From positions 62,001 to 126,000 of the forward strand of contig NZ_JAAATX020000009.1 in assembly GCF_009908265.2 (NCBI RefSeq): a stretch of 64,000 nt of DNA. Direction: 5' to 3'. The DNA is from Paragemmobacter amnigenus. GTDB lineage: Bacteria > Pseudomonadota > Alphaproteobacteria > Rhodobacterales > Rhodobacteraceae. The notes under the pieces were generated by a model. It did not search any database, was not told where the DNA came from, and worked only from the letters and a program-made list of their open reading frames with translations. Positions 7,617-19,459 of the stretch are shown here, piece after piece. Position numbers and translations under genes: made by a program. The number at the start of each line of letters is the position of its first letter. Positions within the stretch are counted from its first letter, which is position 1.

Positions 7617-8246
7617 ATGGGGCGGCGCGAGGACACAGAACTTGACCGCGAACTGGCCGCTCTTCCCCCTGAGCTGCGCTGGCGGGAATGGATGCGCCGG
7701 ATCGAGGCGGTGCTGTTTGCGAGCGCGGCACCAGTCGAGCGGGATGATCTGGCGCGCGTGGTGGGGCAGGGGGCATCGGTCGATCTGTTGATCGAGGATC
7801 TGGCAATGGATCTGGAAGGCCGACCCTATGAGGTGGCGCAGGTCGGCGCGGGATGGATACTGCGAACCAAGCCCGCCTATGCCCCAGCGATCCGCACCGC
7901 GGCGGATGTGGGCAGCCAGGCGCTGAACCTGTCGGAATACGATCTGGCCGTGCTGGCGGCCATTGCGTTTCATCAGCCAATCAGCCGCGACGGGTTGAAG
8001 GACATCTTCGGGAAGGAGGTCAGCCGCGATCTGATCGGCCGGTTGGCCGAGCGCGACCTGATCGGCACTGGTCCCCGCGAACCCCGCCGTGGTGCGCCTT
8101 ATACCTTCGTCACGACGGAAACCTTCCTTGCCGCCTTCGGGATGCAATCGCTGCGCGATCTGCCCGATCTCGAACAACTCGCAGATGCCGGCCTTTCAGG
8201 TTTCTCAGATGCCCAAGATATCAAAAAGCAGGGAGGGCATCGATGA
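7617..8246 (+). CDS. ScpB-like segregation/condensation protein
   Basis: ScpB is a tandem winged-helix protein that binds ScpA in the SMC condensin complex. The 209-residue product shows the family core: EAVLFASAAPVERDDLARVV, a YEVAQVGAGWILRTK strand, LNLSEYDLAVLAAIAFHQPISR, and a second winged helix ending in GAPYTFVTTETFLAAFGM. The start at 7617 lies two bases after the DUF1403 stop. No scpA or smc is in the window, so it either works with chromosomal partners or has been adopted for another DNA-bridging role. It clusters with a recombinase and its likely site. Confidence 0.85.
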   Translation: MGRREDTELDRELAALPPELRWREWMRRIEAVLFASAAPVERDDLARVVGQGASVDLLIEDLAMDLEGRPYEVAQVGAGWILRTKPAYAPAIRTAADVGSQALNLSEYDLAVLAAIAFHQPISRDGLKDIFGKEVSRDLIGRLAERDLIGTGPREPRRGAPYTFVTTETFLAAFGMQSLRDLPDLEQLADAGLSGFSDAQDIKKQGGHR

Positions 8247-8303
8247 GTGTGACCACCGGTCTACATGAAGATGGAAAGCTGCCCGCTTTAGAGCTATTAA
8301 ATC

Positions 8304-8334
8304 GGGCTGCGTCGGGAGGAGACCCGCGCAGCCC
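8304..8334. terminator. Strong hairpin between convergent genes
   Basis: GGGCTGCG (8304-8311) pairs with CGCAGCCC (8327-8334). The stem continues as CGGG/CCCG after one bulged base and closes on a 6-nt loop. It sits between the ScpB-like gene and the convergent methyltransferase. T-tracts are weak on both sides, so it is only a possible bidirectional terminator. The rest of the gap (8247-8522) shows nothing. Confidence 0.35.
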
Positions 8335-8522
8335 GGCAGTTTCAGGTGGTCCGCGTTCTTTGGGGGCTGTCGCCCCGATTTAGACGCTGAAAATTCTCGG
8401 CACCGGCGCAGATGATTTACAATCGTCCCTCGACAGACGCGCGCCGGGCTGCACTTCGGACTGCACTGTCTGGCCACAACCCGCCCGGTCGACTGTGGAA
8501 GTTTGCGAAAGGACCGATGCGA

Positions 8523-9335
8523 CTATGGTTTCGAAACCGTTACCTTGAGGAAGGTCGCCGGAATTTCGGTCCTCCCTGCTCCGCCTTGGTTATATTGCTC
8601 GAACAGCTGGCTCAACTCAGCGTCCAGCTGATCCGCTCGTCCGTCCTTAGTGGCCGCCTCGAACGCGTTCATGGTCGGGCCATAATATTTCTTGAAGGTC
8701 CCGAACAGTTCGCTCGGCGGGCCGGGATGCCGGAACACATAGGTTTCGCGCGCGCAGGAAATGTTCTCGGTCGGCACCCCGGCCGCGCCAAAGCGCTCGC
8801 GCACGTTATCCTCGACCCCCCAGCTCACCGGGCTGACAAACCCCTCGGGCGGAGGCGGCGTGTAAGCCGCGCTGGTCTTGAGGACCTGCGCGATGAGTGT
8901 CGGGTCGCCCGGAATCCAGTTTCCCATGACGATGTGGCCCCCCGGCCGGGTCACACGCACCATTTCGCGTGCCACATCGAAAGGACGCGGCGCGAACATC
9001 GCGCCGAACATGCTGATTACCAGATCGAAGCCGGCGTCCGTCAGATCCCTGAGGTCAGACGCGTCGCCCTCCTGAAAGCGCAGGTTCTCGAGGCGTGCCT
9101 CGGCCGCGCGCGCGTTGCCGGCGGCGACCAGATTCGCGGCAATGTCCACGCCAAGGACGTTCGCACCCCTCCGCGCGGCCGGAAGGGCGGTCGTGCCGTC
9201 GCCGCAGCCAAGGTCGAGCACGTCCATGCCCGGCCGCAGGCGCAGGCCCTCGACCAGCGCATCGCCGCTATCGCGCATTGCCGCTGCAATTTTGGTGAAG
9301 TCGCCCTTCTCCCAGAGTGCCTTGTTCGGGTTCAT
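8523..9335 (-). CDS. Class I SAM-dependent methyltransferase (UbiE/Methyltransf_11 type)
   Basis: The 270-residue protein carries motif I VLDLGCGDGTTALP (residues 38-51), an acidic residue ending the second strand in LGVDIAANL, motif post-I GDASDL, and VRVTRPGGHIVMGNW as motif III. The start has a strong GGAAGGAGAG site. This is a small-molecule methyltransferase fold, but the substrate cannot be told from the sequence. Its stop-to-start layout is independent of the neighbours. It reads in the same direction as the PLP decarboxylase (31-bp gap), so the two could be co-transcribed. Confidence 0.85.
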   Translation of the reverse strand: MNPNKALWEKGDFTKIAAAMRDSGDALVEGLRLRPGMDVLDLGCGDGTTALPAARRGANVLGVDIAANLVAAGNARAAEARLENLRFQEGDASDLRDLTDAGFDLVISMFGAMFAPRPFDVAREMVRVTRPGGHIVMGNWIPGDPTLIAQVLKTSAAYTPPPPEGFVSPVSWGVEDNVRERFGAAGVPTENISCARETYVFRHPGPPSELFGTFKKYYGPTMNAFEAATKDGRADQLDAELSQLFEQYNQGGAGRTEIPATFLKVTVSKP

Positions 9336-9366
9336 CGCTTCTCTCCTTCCTTGAATGAGTCAGTAT

Positions 9367-10983
9367 TCAGCAGCTCGACGTTCGTTCTTTCCCTGACGTT
9401 CTACTCCTCGGCTTAATCTGAATCGTCGGCGATGGCTGGAGGGCCTGCCCGCCGACCGCACGTCGGGTGTACAGGGGCATTTCGATCAAGCTGCCTATCA
9501 TCAGGCTCTCGCCCAGCCGCACAACCTCCCGAACCAGCACGTCCAGGTCCTCGCGTCGCGTACGGTGGTTGCAGATTGCGACGCGCAGGCAATGCCGACC
9601 ATGGACCGTGGTGTCCGACAGGGCAGCCGTGCCGTCCTCTTGTAACTGCAGCATGATCTCGTTGTTGATTTCGCGCAGTTGCGCTTCGTCTAAACCGCCG
9701 GGGTTGAAGCGGAAACAGAGGATGTTGATCAATGTGGGCGCGACGAGTTCCAGGCGCTCGTCGCTGCGGACCAGGTCAGAAAGGTATTGGGCTTGATCGA
9801 TGTTCTGGTCAATCAGCCGCCCTAACCTATTCAGTCCATGCTCTTTCAGCGTCATCCAGACCTTCAGCGCGCGGAACCCCCGTGAGGTCTGCAAACCATA
9901 GTCGAAAAGGTATTCTGCTGCGGCGATGCCTCGCGGCTTTTCCTCCAGATACTCCGGATGAAGGGCAAAGGTTGCCCGGTGGACCGAGGCCTCCCGGACG
10001 ATGGCGCATCCTGCCTCGAACGGCACGTGCAGCCACTTGTGAAGATCGAGAGCCAGGCTGTCGGCCTCGCTGATGCCGGCAACCAGATGCCGGTGGCGCG
10101 GTGCAATGGCCAAGAGTGCCCCGATGCAGCCGTCGATGTGGAACCACAGGCCCTCGTCGCGGCATAGCGCTTTGATGGCCGGAAGGTCGTCGATGGCGCC
10201 GGTGTTGGTGGTGCCGGCCGTGGCGATCACGCAGGCCGGCCGGAAGCCCGCCGCGCGATCGACTGCGATCGCCGAACGGAGCGCTCCCAGATCCATGCGG
10301 CATTCGGAGTCTGTCGGCACTCGCACCAGCGCCCTGTTGCCGACACCAAGGAGTTCCACGGCCTTCTGATGGCAGCTGTGAACCTGATCGGAGGCGTAGA
10401 ACCGAAGCTGTTGTGAGAGGCCCGCAATCCCTTCCTCACGCACATCCCCCCCGGCCATGGCGTTCCTTGCGACGGTGAGGCCGATGATGTTGGCCTTGGA
10501 TCCGCCATCCACCAGCGTTCCGCTCGCCGTCTCAGGGAACTCCATCATAGACCGGATCCATCCGATCACCTGGCCGTCGAGCAAGGCCGCGGCGTGGTTT
10601 CCGCCGCCAAGGTTGGACCCTTCGATGGCCGCTAGGAAATCTCCCACGGCCCCTGTAAAGGTGCCCGCGCCCATGTACCACATCCAGAAGCGCGGATGGA
10701 TGTTGCCCATGGAATAGGGCAGGACCTGGTCCCTGAATGTCCCATAGACGTCCCCGAGCGGTTCCGGGCTGACGGGGGGCGGCGCACTAAACGCCTCGCG
10801 CACTTGCGGCGGCATCTCGCGCCATACGGACCGCTCGCGAACTTCACGCAGATGCTCGATCGCGTCGTCGACCATGCGGTGGGCGATGGTCCGAGCCTGT
10901 TCCCAGTCCGCCGGATCAAGGCTGACCTCGAACATCGGGGTATCGCACCCGCTGTCAGAGCAATCGGTGTCGGCCATTCGCAT
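9367..10983 (-). CDS. PLP-dependent decarboxylase (group II, aromatic-amino-acid/glutamate type)
   Basis: This family removes the carboxylate of an amino acid to make an amine. The 538-residue protein has the substrate-side SNLGGGNHAAALLDG, a TSGTLVDGGSKANIIGL-like glycine-rich stretch, WFHIDGCIGALLA with the PLP-binding Asp, and LDLHKWLHVPFEAG with the PLP lysine. Start 10983 is chosen because GGAGGG lies just upstream; a longer frame to 11046 has no such site. It is divergent from an HxlR regulator and upstream of a methyltransferase, so an induced amine or secondary-metabolite step is plausible. The exact substrate is unknown. Confidence 0.88.
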   Translation of the reverse strand: MRMADTDCSDSGCDTPMFEVSLDPADWEQARTIAHRMVDDAIEHLREVRERSVWREMPPQVREAFSAPPPVSPEPLGDVYGTFRDQVLPYSMGNIHPRFWMWYMGAGTFTGAVGDFLAAIEGSNLGGGNHAAALLDGQVIGWIRSMMEFPETASGTLVDGGSKANIIGLTVARNAMAGGDVREEGIAGLSQQLRFYASDQVHSCHQKAVELLGVGNRALVRVPTDSECRMDLGALRSAIAVDRAAGFRPACVIATAGTTNTGAIDDLPAIKALCRDEGLWFHIDGCIGALLAIAPRHRHLVAGISEADSLALDLHKWLHVPFEAGCAIVREASVHRATFALHPEYLEEKPRGIAAAEYLFDYGLQTSRGFRALKVWMTLKEHGLNRLGRLIDQNIDQAQYLSDLVRSDERLELVAPTLINILCFRFNPGGLDEAQLREINNEIMLQLQEDGTAALSDTTVHGRHCLRVAICNHRTRREDLDVLVREVVRLGESLMIGSLIEMPLYTRRAVGGQALQPSPTIQIKPRSRTSGKERTSSC

Positions 10984-11036
10984 GAAAGCCCTCCGCTCCG
11001 CTGAACGTTGCAGGCAGGATAGCGCGGGGTCGCGAC

Positions 11037-11074
11037 GTGCATCCACTACACAGATTGAAGAAGATGCACTACAC
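11037..11074. promoter_or_regulatory. Repeat cluster in the divergent decarboxylase/HxlR promoter
   Basis: GTGCATC (11037-11043) and GATGCAC (11063-11069) form an inverted repeat. CACTACAC occurs twice as a direct repeat (11044-11051 and 11067-11074, 23 bp apart). The cluster sits between the divergent starts at 10983 and 11142, a natural place for HxlR-family binding. Binding itself is inferred. Confidence 0.4.
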
Positions 11075-11141
11075 TTTCAGAAGTAGCTGGACCCGCCGCG
11101 ATGGCGCATCATCGAGTTCAGCACCGCTTCGGAGAAATGCA

Positions 11142-11867
11142 ATGGCACCCCAAGGTTACCAGCAGTTTTGCCCTGTTGCGATGGCGTGCGAGATGCTGGA
11201 GCCCCGCTGGACCATGCTCATCCTGTGCGAGATGTGGTCGGGCTCGACCCGCTTTTCCGAAATCCAGCGCGGCGTTCCGGGCATGTCGCCCAGCTTGCTC
11301 TCGCGGCGCCTGAAGGAAATGGAAGTGAAAGGTCTCGTGACCCGGACCACGGATTCCGACGGGCATATCGACTATCGTACGACGCCGACGGCAGACGAGC
11401 TTGAGCCTCTTGTGCACGCTCTTGGAGCCTGGGCGCATCGGCACATCGATCCGGATCTTCAACTTGAGTGTCTCGACGATCACCTCCTCATGTGGAACAT
11501 CCGGCGCAAGATTGTGGTCAGCGAGCTGCCTCGTCGCAAGGTTGTGGTCCAGTTCATCCTGAAGATCGACGGGAAACCGGACTGCAACTACTGGCTGATC
11601 GTCCGAACGGATGGCGCAACCGACCTGTGCATGGTTAATCCGAAATTCGATGTTGATCTTTATGTCTCGGCTGATCTGCGCGCAATCACTTCGGTCTGGA
11701 TGGGGCACAGCAGCTTTGCACAGGAGTTCGCGCGGGAGCAGATCGTCCTGATCGGCGACAAGGCACTCGCGCGATCGTTGCCCCGCTGGCTGCAACGGAG
11801 CAGCTTTGCCGCGTCCCGGCCAGGGGCCACAGCATCGCCCCCGTCTGTCCGGCTTGCCGGGGAATGA
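11142..11867 (+). CDS. HxlR-family transcriptional regulator with C-terminal SCP2-like domain
   Basis: HxlR regulators are winged-helix dimers that often sense electrophiles or metabolites. The 241-residue protein has the HxlR core at residues 5-100: CPVAMACEMLEPRWTMLIL with a conserved Cys, FSEIQRGVPGMSPSLLSRRLKEME, and a wing up to YRTTPTADELEPLV. The C-terminal half (about 120-225) resembles SCP2 sterol-carrier domains, which can bind hydrophobic ligands. The start at 11142 has GGAG seven bases upstream. It is divergent from the PLP decarboxylase and likely controls it. Confidence 0.85.
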   Translation: MAPQGYQQFCPVAMACEMLEPRWTMLILCEMWSGSTRFSEIQRGVPGMSPSLLSRRLKEMEVKGLVTRTTDSDGHIDYRTTPTADELEPLVHALGAWAHRHIDPDLQLECLDDHLLMWNIRRKIVVSELPRRKVVVQFILKIDGKPDCNYWLIVRTDGATDLCMVNPKFDVDLYVSADLRAITSVWMGHSSFAQEFAREQIVLIGDKALARSLPRWLQRSSFAASRPGATASPPSVRLAGE

Positions 11868-12083
11868 CACGATGTGGACAGACGGACACCTTGCGCGAAC
11901 CTCCGGGGGCGGCGGATTGGCTGCCATGCCCGACGCACGGTCCACGGTTCATGCGTGGATGGAAAAGACGCCCGCACTTATGGTCGGGACAGCGCGGGAT
12001 GCACTGGGGTCGGCGCTGCTGTTTAGAAACTGACCGGACAGCGGCTATTGACGGGACGTTTGTGCCTGCTTACAAAACCGGCA

Positions 12084-15068
<2,985 letters not shown>

Positions 15069-15079
<11 letters not shown>

Positions 15080-15266
15080 ACTGAACGGCCTCCCGACCGA
15101 GGTTGCCGCCGCAAATCTGGCCGATGCGCTGACGGCCCTTGGCTACGGCAGCTCCACCCTTGCCACCGCGTTGAACGGCGGTTTCATCCCCGTCGCCGCC
15201 CGCGCTACAACCCCGCTCCACGACGGCGACCGGGTCGAGGTTCTGGCCCCGATGCAGGGGGGCTGA
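15069..15266 (+). CDS. thiS: Sulfur carrier protein ThiS
   Basis: ThiS carries sulfur as a C-terminal thiocarboxylate for thiazole synthesis. The 65-residue product starts [11 protein letters not shown] after the initiator and ends in Gly-Gly, the required tail. The TTG at 15069 is chosen because AGGAGG (15057-15062) sits six bases upstream; the reading frame further upstream runs inside thiO with no ribosome site. It overlaps the end of thiO by 11 bp and lies one base before thiG. Confidence 0.93.
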
Positions 15267-15267
15267 G

Positions 15268-16050
15268 ATGCGGCTTTATGATGTGGACTTGTCGTCACGC
15301 CTGCTGTTGGGAACAGCGCAATACCCCTCACCTCTGGTGCTGACCGATGCCATCGCTGCCGCCGGCTGTGGGGTAATCACGGTATCCCTGCGCCGGGAAA
15401 CCGCAAATGGCGGCGCAAACGGCTTTTGGCCGCTCTTGCAGGCCACCGGCGCGCGCATCCTGCCCAACACCGCCGGTTGCCATTCGGCGCAAGAGGCGAT
15501 CACCACGGCGCAGATGGCGCGCGAGGTGTTCGGTACCAACTGGATCAAGCTGGAGGTGATTGGCAATGCCGACACGCTGCAACCTGACCCCTTTGCGTTG
15601 GTCGAGGCGGCGCGGGTACTTTGCGCCGATGGATTTGCGGTGTTTCCCTACACTACTGAAGACTTGATCGTGGCCGAACGCCTACTCGATGCGGGCTGCC
15701 GGGTGCTGATGCCATGGGGCGCGCCCATCGGGTCAGGCCGGGGGCTGCGCCATGTGGATGCGTTGAACGCGATGCGGGCGCATTTCCCCAGCGTGCCGTT
15801 GATCATTGATGCCGGGATCGGCGCGCCCAGTCAGGCAGCGCAGGCGATGGAAATGGGGTTTGACGCGGTGCTGCTGAACACCGCCGTCGCCAAGGCTGGT
15901 GACCCGGTGGCCATGGGACGGGCCTTCGGTCAGGCGATTGCGGCGGGGCGGGCGGCGTTTGAGGCGGGGCTGATGCCGCCGCGGGACATGGCGGTGCCGT
16001 CGACCCCGGTTCTGGGCATGGCCGATCTGGGGCTTGGGGGGCTGCGATGA
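15268..16050 (+). CDS. thiG: Thiazole synthase ThiG
   Basis: ThiG builds the thiazole phosphate ring from deoxyxylulose phosphate, iminoglycine and ThiS-bound sulfur. The 260-residue TIM-barrel protein has [11 protein letters not shown] at the start, [31 protein letters not shown] with the Schiff-base lysine, [15 protein letters not shown], and [28 protein letters not shown]. It begins one base after thiS and overlaps thiE by ATGA. Length is normal. Confidence 0.97.
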   Translation: MRLYDVDLSSRLLLGTAQYPSPLVLTDAIAAAGCGVITVSLRRETANGGANGFWPLLQATGARILPNTAGCHSAQEAITTAQMAREVFGTNWIKLEVIGNADTLQPDPFALVEAARVLCADGFAVFPYTTEDLIVAERLLDAGCRVLMPWGAPIGSGRGLRHVDALNAMRAHFPSVPLIIDAGIGAPSQAAQAMEMGFDAVLLNTAVAKAGDPVAMGRAFGQAIAAGRAAFEAGLMPPRDMAVPSTPVLGMADLGLGGLR

Positions 16051-16649
16051 TCCTGCCCCGCTTTTACCCGGTGCTGCCAGATGCAGCGATGATTGCGCGG
16101 CTGGTGCCTTTGGGCGTGCGGCTGGTGCAATTGCGGTTCAAGGGCGATGTGGCCGAGGTTCCGGCGCAGATTACGACGGCGCTGGCCATCTGTGCCCGCC
16201 ACGGCGCGCAACTGGTCGTTAATGATCACTGGCAGGCGGCGCTGGATCACGGGGCGGATTTCATCCACCTGGGGCAAGAGGATTTGGACAGCGCCGACAC
16301 AAACGCCATCGCCCGCGCCGGGGTGCGGCTGGGGGTGTCGACCCATGACCGGGCGGAACTGGACCGGGCCCTTGACTTGAACCCCGCCTATATCGCGTTG
16401 GGTCCGATCTGGCCGACGCTTTTGAAGCAGATGCCGTGGCATCCGCAGGGGCTGGCCAAACTGACGCGCTGGAAATCGCGGATCGGGGCGGTACCTTTGG
16501 TGGCCATCGGCGGGCTGACACCAGCGCGGCTGCCCGAGGTGTTCGCGGCGGGAGCGGATGTGGCGGCTGTCGTTACTGATCTGGTGACCGCCCACGACCC
16601 CGAGGCGCAGACGCGCCTCTGGGTGCAAGCGACCGGAGCCATCGCATGA
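16047..16649 (+). CDS. thiE: Thiamine phosphate synthase ThiE
   Basis: ThiE joins HMP-PP and thiazole phosphate to thiamin phosphate. The 200-residue protein shows VQLRFKGD, the [12 protein letters not shown] and [10 protein letters not shown] strands, [10 protein letters not shown], and the phosphate loop region [19 protein letters not shown]. These are ThiE features, with Trp where many enzymes have Phe. It overlaps thiG upstream and thiF downstream by ATGA, a tight operon. The protein is slightly shorter than typical (about 210-220). Confidence 0.94.
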   Translation: MILPRFYPVLPDAAMIARLVPLGVRLVQLRFKGDVAEVPAQITTALAICARHGAQLVVNDHWQAALDHGADFIHLGQEDLDSADTNAIARAGVRLGVSTHDRAELDRALDLNPAYIALGPIWPTLLKQMPWHPQGLAKLTRWKSRIGAVPLVAIGGLTPARLPEVFAAGADVAAVVTDLVTAHDPEAQTRLWVQATGAIA

Positions 16650-17596
16650 GCCGATACGCGCGCCAGATGCAGGTGCCGGGTGTCGGGGCCATTGGGCAGG
16701 CGCGGCTGACGGCGGCGCATGTGCTCATCATCGGCGCGGGTGGCCTTGGCTGCACGGTGATCCCGGCGCTGGCGGCGGCGGGTGTGGGGCACCTGACGAT
16801 CATGGACCCGGATCAGGTGGAGATGTCCAACCTGCACCGCCAGACGCTTTACCGCGCCGCCGACGTTGGCGAGCCAAAGGCCGTGGCTGCGGCGGCCCGT
16901 GCCACAGCGCTGAACCCAGATGGTCAAGCCACGGCGATTGTTGACCGGCTCGATCCGGCCAATGCCCCCGGTCTGATTGCTAACGCCGATCTGGTTGTGG
17001 ACGCCGCCGACAACTTTGCCGTGACCTACACCCTGTCCGACCTGTGCCTTGCGGCGGGCAAGCCACTGATCTCTGCCTCGATCATCGGGCGGGCGGGCTA
17101 TGCAGGCGGCTTTTGCGGGGCGGCGCCCAGTTATCGCGCGGTGTTTCCCGACTTGCCCGCGCACGTCGACAGTTGTGCCGGTGCCGGGGTGCTGGGGCCA
17201 GCGGTGGCGGCGCTTGGCGCAGTCCAAGCACAGATGACGCTGTCAGTGCTGATCGGGCTGGAGCCATCGCCTCTGGGCCGGATTGTAACGCTTGATATGG
17301 CAAACTGGCGGTTTGGCGGTTTCGGCTTTGACGATGCCACTGAGGCACCGGGCTTTGGCTTTGTCGCCGCCGCGCAGATTGTCGCCAACGATACGGTGAT
17401 TGATTTGCGCCCCGGGGGCACCGTGCATCGCATTCAGGGGGCGCAGATGGTGGCGCCCGGCGATCTGGCCGATTGGCCGATCCCGGCGGGACGGGTGGTC
17501 CTGTGCTGTTCGACCGGCCTGCGCGCGTGGCGCGGCGCGCAGGTGCTGGCGGCGCGCGGGGCCAAGGTGCTGGCCCTGCTGGCGGACGGGCAATGA
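16646..17596 (+). CDS. thiF: ThiF adenylyltransferase with a short C-terminal rhodanese-like domain
   Basis: ThiF adenylates the C-terminus of ThiS before sulfur is loaded. The 316-residue protein has the E1-like nucleotide loop IIGAGGLGCTVIPALAAAGVGH, DPDQVEMSNLHRQTLY with the conserved Asp/Asn/Arg/Gln set, and VVDAADNF. DSCAGAGVLGPAVAALGAVQA follows near residue 172. The last 70 residues (about 247-316) look like a short rhodanese domain: DTVIDLRPGG, then VVLCCSTGLRAW as the Cys-loop. Such MoeB/MOCS3-like fusions can supply the sulfur themselves. The domain is shorter than a full rhodanese (about 100), so activity is uncertain. Confidence 0.9.
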   Translation: MSRYARQMQVPGVGAIGQARLTAAHVLIIGAGGLGCTVIPALAAAGVGHLTIMDPDQVEMSNLHRQTLYRAADVGEPKAVAAAARATALNPDGQATAIVDRLDPANAPGLIANADLVVDAADNFAVTYTLSDLCLAAGKPLISASIIGRAGYAGGFCGAAPSYRAVFPDLPAHVDSCAGAGVLGPAVAALGAVQAQMTLSVLIGLEPSPLGRIVTLDMANWRFGGFGFDDATEAPGFGFVAAAQIVANDTVIDLRPGGTVHRIQGAQMVAPGDLADWPIPAGRVVLCCSTGLRAWRGAQVLAARGAKVLALLADGQ

Positions 17597-18291
17597 GCGT
17601 ACTGATCATCGCCGGGCTAGACAGTTCCACAGGGGCCGGGCTGGCGCGTGATCTAGCGGTTATGGCCGATCACGCGATCGCGGCAAGGGTGGCGGCGACG
17701 GCAGTGACGGCGCAAGATGCAGCGGGGGGTTGCGCGGTGCTTCCGGTACCGCCTGCCATGGTCGCAGCACAGATCCGCGCCGCCGGTCCACTGCTTGCGG
17801 CCAAGCTTGGGATGCTGGCCAATGCAGGGATCGTCGTGGCGGTAGCCGAAGCGTTGCCCGATGTGCCCTTTGTGCTTGATCCGGTTCTGGCCACCAGCGC
17901 CGGGGTTTCGCTGCTGGACCCCGCCGGGCGGGCCGCGATGATCGCCCGACTGCTCCCGCGCGCCGCCGTGGTCACTCCGAATCTGCCCGAGGCCGCCATA
18001 CTGACCGGCCTCGCCCCTGGTGCCGAACTGGACCATACGGCAAGTGTCCTTTTCGCCATGGGTGCGCGGGCGGTGTTGCTCAAAGGAGGTCATGCCGAAG
18101 GCCCCGAGGCGATCGACTGGCTGCTGCGCCCTGAGAGGGCCCCGCTTCGATTTGCCAATGTGCGCAAACCCGGCAGCCGCCGCGGCACCGGCTGCACCCT
18201 TGCCAGCGCCATCGCCGTCCATCTGGCGCGGGGGCATGATCTGGCTACAGCCTGCGCGCAGGCGAAACGCTATCTTGCGGCGTGGATCTGA
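17593..18291 (+). CDS. thiD: HMP-phosphate kinase ThiD
   Basis: ThiD phosphorylates HMP and HMP-phosphate to HMP-PP for ThiE. The 232-residue ribokinase-like protein starts VLIIAGLDSSTGAGLARDL and keeps KLGMLANAGIV, VLDPVLATSAGVSLL, TPNLPEAAILTGL, and RGTGCTLASAIAVHLARG with the anion hole/catalytic loop. It is shorter than the usual 265 residues. The usual GYG-containing loop appears altered to VTAQDAAGG, so reduced or altered activity is possible. The start overlaps the thiF stop by ATGA. Confidence 0.9.
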   Translation: MSVLIIAGLDSSTGAGLARDLAVMADHAIAARVAATAVTAQDAAGGCAVLPVPPAMVAAQIRAAGPLLAAKLGMLANAGIVVAVAEALPDVPFVLDPVLATSAGVSLLDPAGRAAMIARLLPRAAVVTPNLPEAAILTGLAPGAELDHTASVLFAMGARAVLLKGGHAEGPEAIDWLLRPERAPLRFANVRKPGSRRGTGCTLASAIAVHLARGHDLATACAQAKRYLAAWI

Positions 18292-18365
18292 CCAAGCGCG
18301 CATCGGGCCACAGCTTTCGTATTCCCTTGCCACGATCGTCGCAGTATAGCCACTGCACTCAGAAT

Positions 18366-18397
18366 ACCGGTCGCAGCCTACCCGGTCAAAACAAGGA
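18366..18397 (+). promoter_or_regulatory. preQ1-I riboswitch before queC
   Basis: Stem ACCGG (18366-18370) and CCGGT (18382-18386) enclose the loop TCGCAGCCTAC, followed by CAAAACAAGGA. The GGTCGCAG loop and AAAACAAGG tail are those of the preQ1 class I aptamer, and the AAGGA is the queC ribosome site seven bases before its ATG. Ligand binding should hide it and lower translation. Confidence 0.88.
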
Positions 18398-18404
18398 CAC
18401 CTGC

Positions 18405-19103
18405 ATGAAAACCATCGTGATCTGCTCCGGCGGATTGGACTCCGTTACGCTGGCTCACAGGGTCGCGGCCGAACATGACCTGCTCGGGCTGCTGTCGTTT
18501 GATTACGGACAGCGGCACCGCAAAGAGTTGGAATTTGCGGCTGCCTGTGCGACGCGCCTGAACGTGCCGCATCAGATCATCGACATTCGCGCGATTGGCC
18601 AAAGCCTGTCCGGCTCGGCGCTGACCGATGATGTCGCGGTGCCCGACGGGCATTATGCTGAAGAAACCATGCGCATCACCGTGGTGCCGAACCGCAATGC
18701 CATCATGCTGGCCATCGCCTTTGGCGTTACAGCGACGCGCGGGGCGGATGCCGTCGCCACGGCGGTGCACGGCGGCGACCATTTCATCTACCCCGATTGC
18801 CGCCCCGGATTCATCGACGCATTCCAAATCATGCAACGCCGTGCGCTGGACGGATATGCCGATATTGAGCTAGTGGCGCCCTATGTGAACGTGCCGAAAT
18901 CGGCCATCGTCACCGATGGTGCAAGGCACGGCACGCCCTTTGCGCAGACGTGGTCCTGCTACAAGGGGGGTGAAGTCCATTGCGGGCGCTGCGGCACCTG
19001 CGTTGAGCGGCGCGAGGCCTTCGGTCTGGCGGGGATTGCTGATCCGACCGAATACGCCGACGCGGATTTCTGGTGCGAAGCCGTCAAGCGGGGGACGGTC
19101 TGA
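18405..19103 (+). CDS. queC: 7-cyano-7-deazaguanine (preQ0) synthase QueC
   Basis: QueC converts carboxydeazaguanine to preQ0 in queuosine synthesis. The 232-residue ATP-pyrophosphatase has the PP-loop VICSGGLDSVTLAH, FDYGQRHRKELE, VPNRNAIMLAIAFG, and the C-terminal zinc-binding CHCGRCGTC-like cluster (HCGRCGTCVERREAF). The ATG at 18405 follows the preQ1 aptamer and its AAGGA; a longer upstream frame would run through the aptamer. It overlaps queD as TGATG. Confidence 0.97.
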   Translation: MKTIVICSGGLDSVTLAHRVAAEHDLLGLLSFDYGQRHRKELEFAAACATRLNVPHQIIDIRAIGQSLSGSALTDDVAVPDGHYAEETMRITVVPNRNAIMLAIAFGVTATRGADAVATAVHGGDHFIYPDCRPGFIDAFQIMQRRALDGYADIELVAPYVNVPKSAIVTDGARHGTPFAQTWSCYKGGEVHCGRCGTCVERREAFGLAGIADPTEYADADFWCEAVKRGTV

Positions 19104-19459
19104 TGTTCCGCATCACCAAGGAGTTCGCCTTTTCCGCCTCGCATCAGTTGTGCCAACTGCCGGCCGACCATCAATGCGCCCGGCTGCATGGGCACAATTA
19201 CATCGTGGTGGTAGAGCTTGTGGCGGCGGAGTTGAACGCCTTCGGCTTCGTGCGTGACTACCATGAACTGGCGCCCTTCAAGCGTTACATCGACGAACAC
19301 TTCGATCATCGCCATCTGAACGAGGTGCTGGGCCATGATACAGTGACCGCCGAGCATCTGGCACGGCATTTCCATGACTGGTGCGCGTCGCGCTGGCCGG
19401 AGACGGTTGCGGTGCGGGTGAGCGAGACGCCGAAAACCTGGGCGGAGTTCCGGCCATGA
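19103..19459 (+). CDS. queD: 6-carboxytetrahydropterin synthase QueD
   Basis: QueD makes 6-carboxytetrahydropterin from dihydroneopterin triphosphate. The 118-residue protein has the zinc histidines in SASHQL and RLHGHNY, the catalytic Cys in [10 protein letters not shown], and [23 protein letters not shown] with the Asp/His pair. The start overlaps the queC stop by one base; the end overlaps queE by ATGA. No GTP cyclohydrolase gene is nearby, so its substrate must come from a gene elsewhere. Confidence 0.96.
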   Translation: MFRITKEFAFSASHQLCQLPADHQCARLHGHNYIVVVELVAAELNAFGFVRDYHELAPFKRYIDEHFDHRHLNEVLGHDTVTAEHLARHFHDWCASRWPETVAVRVSETPKTWAEFRP

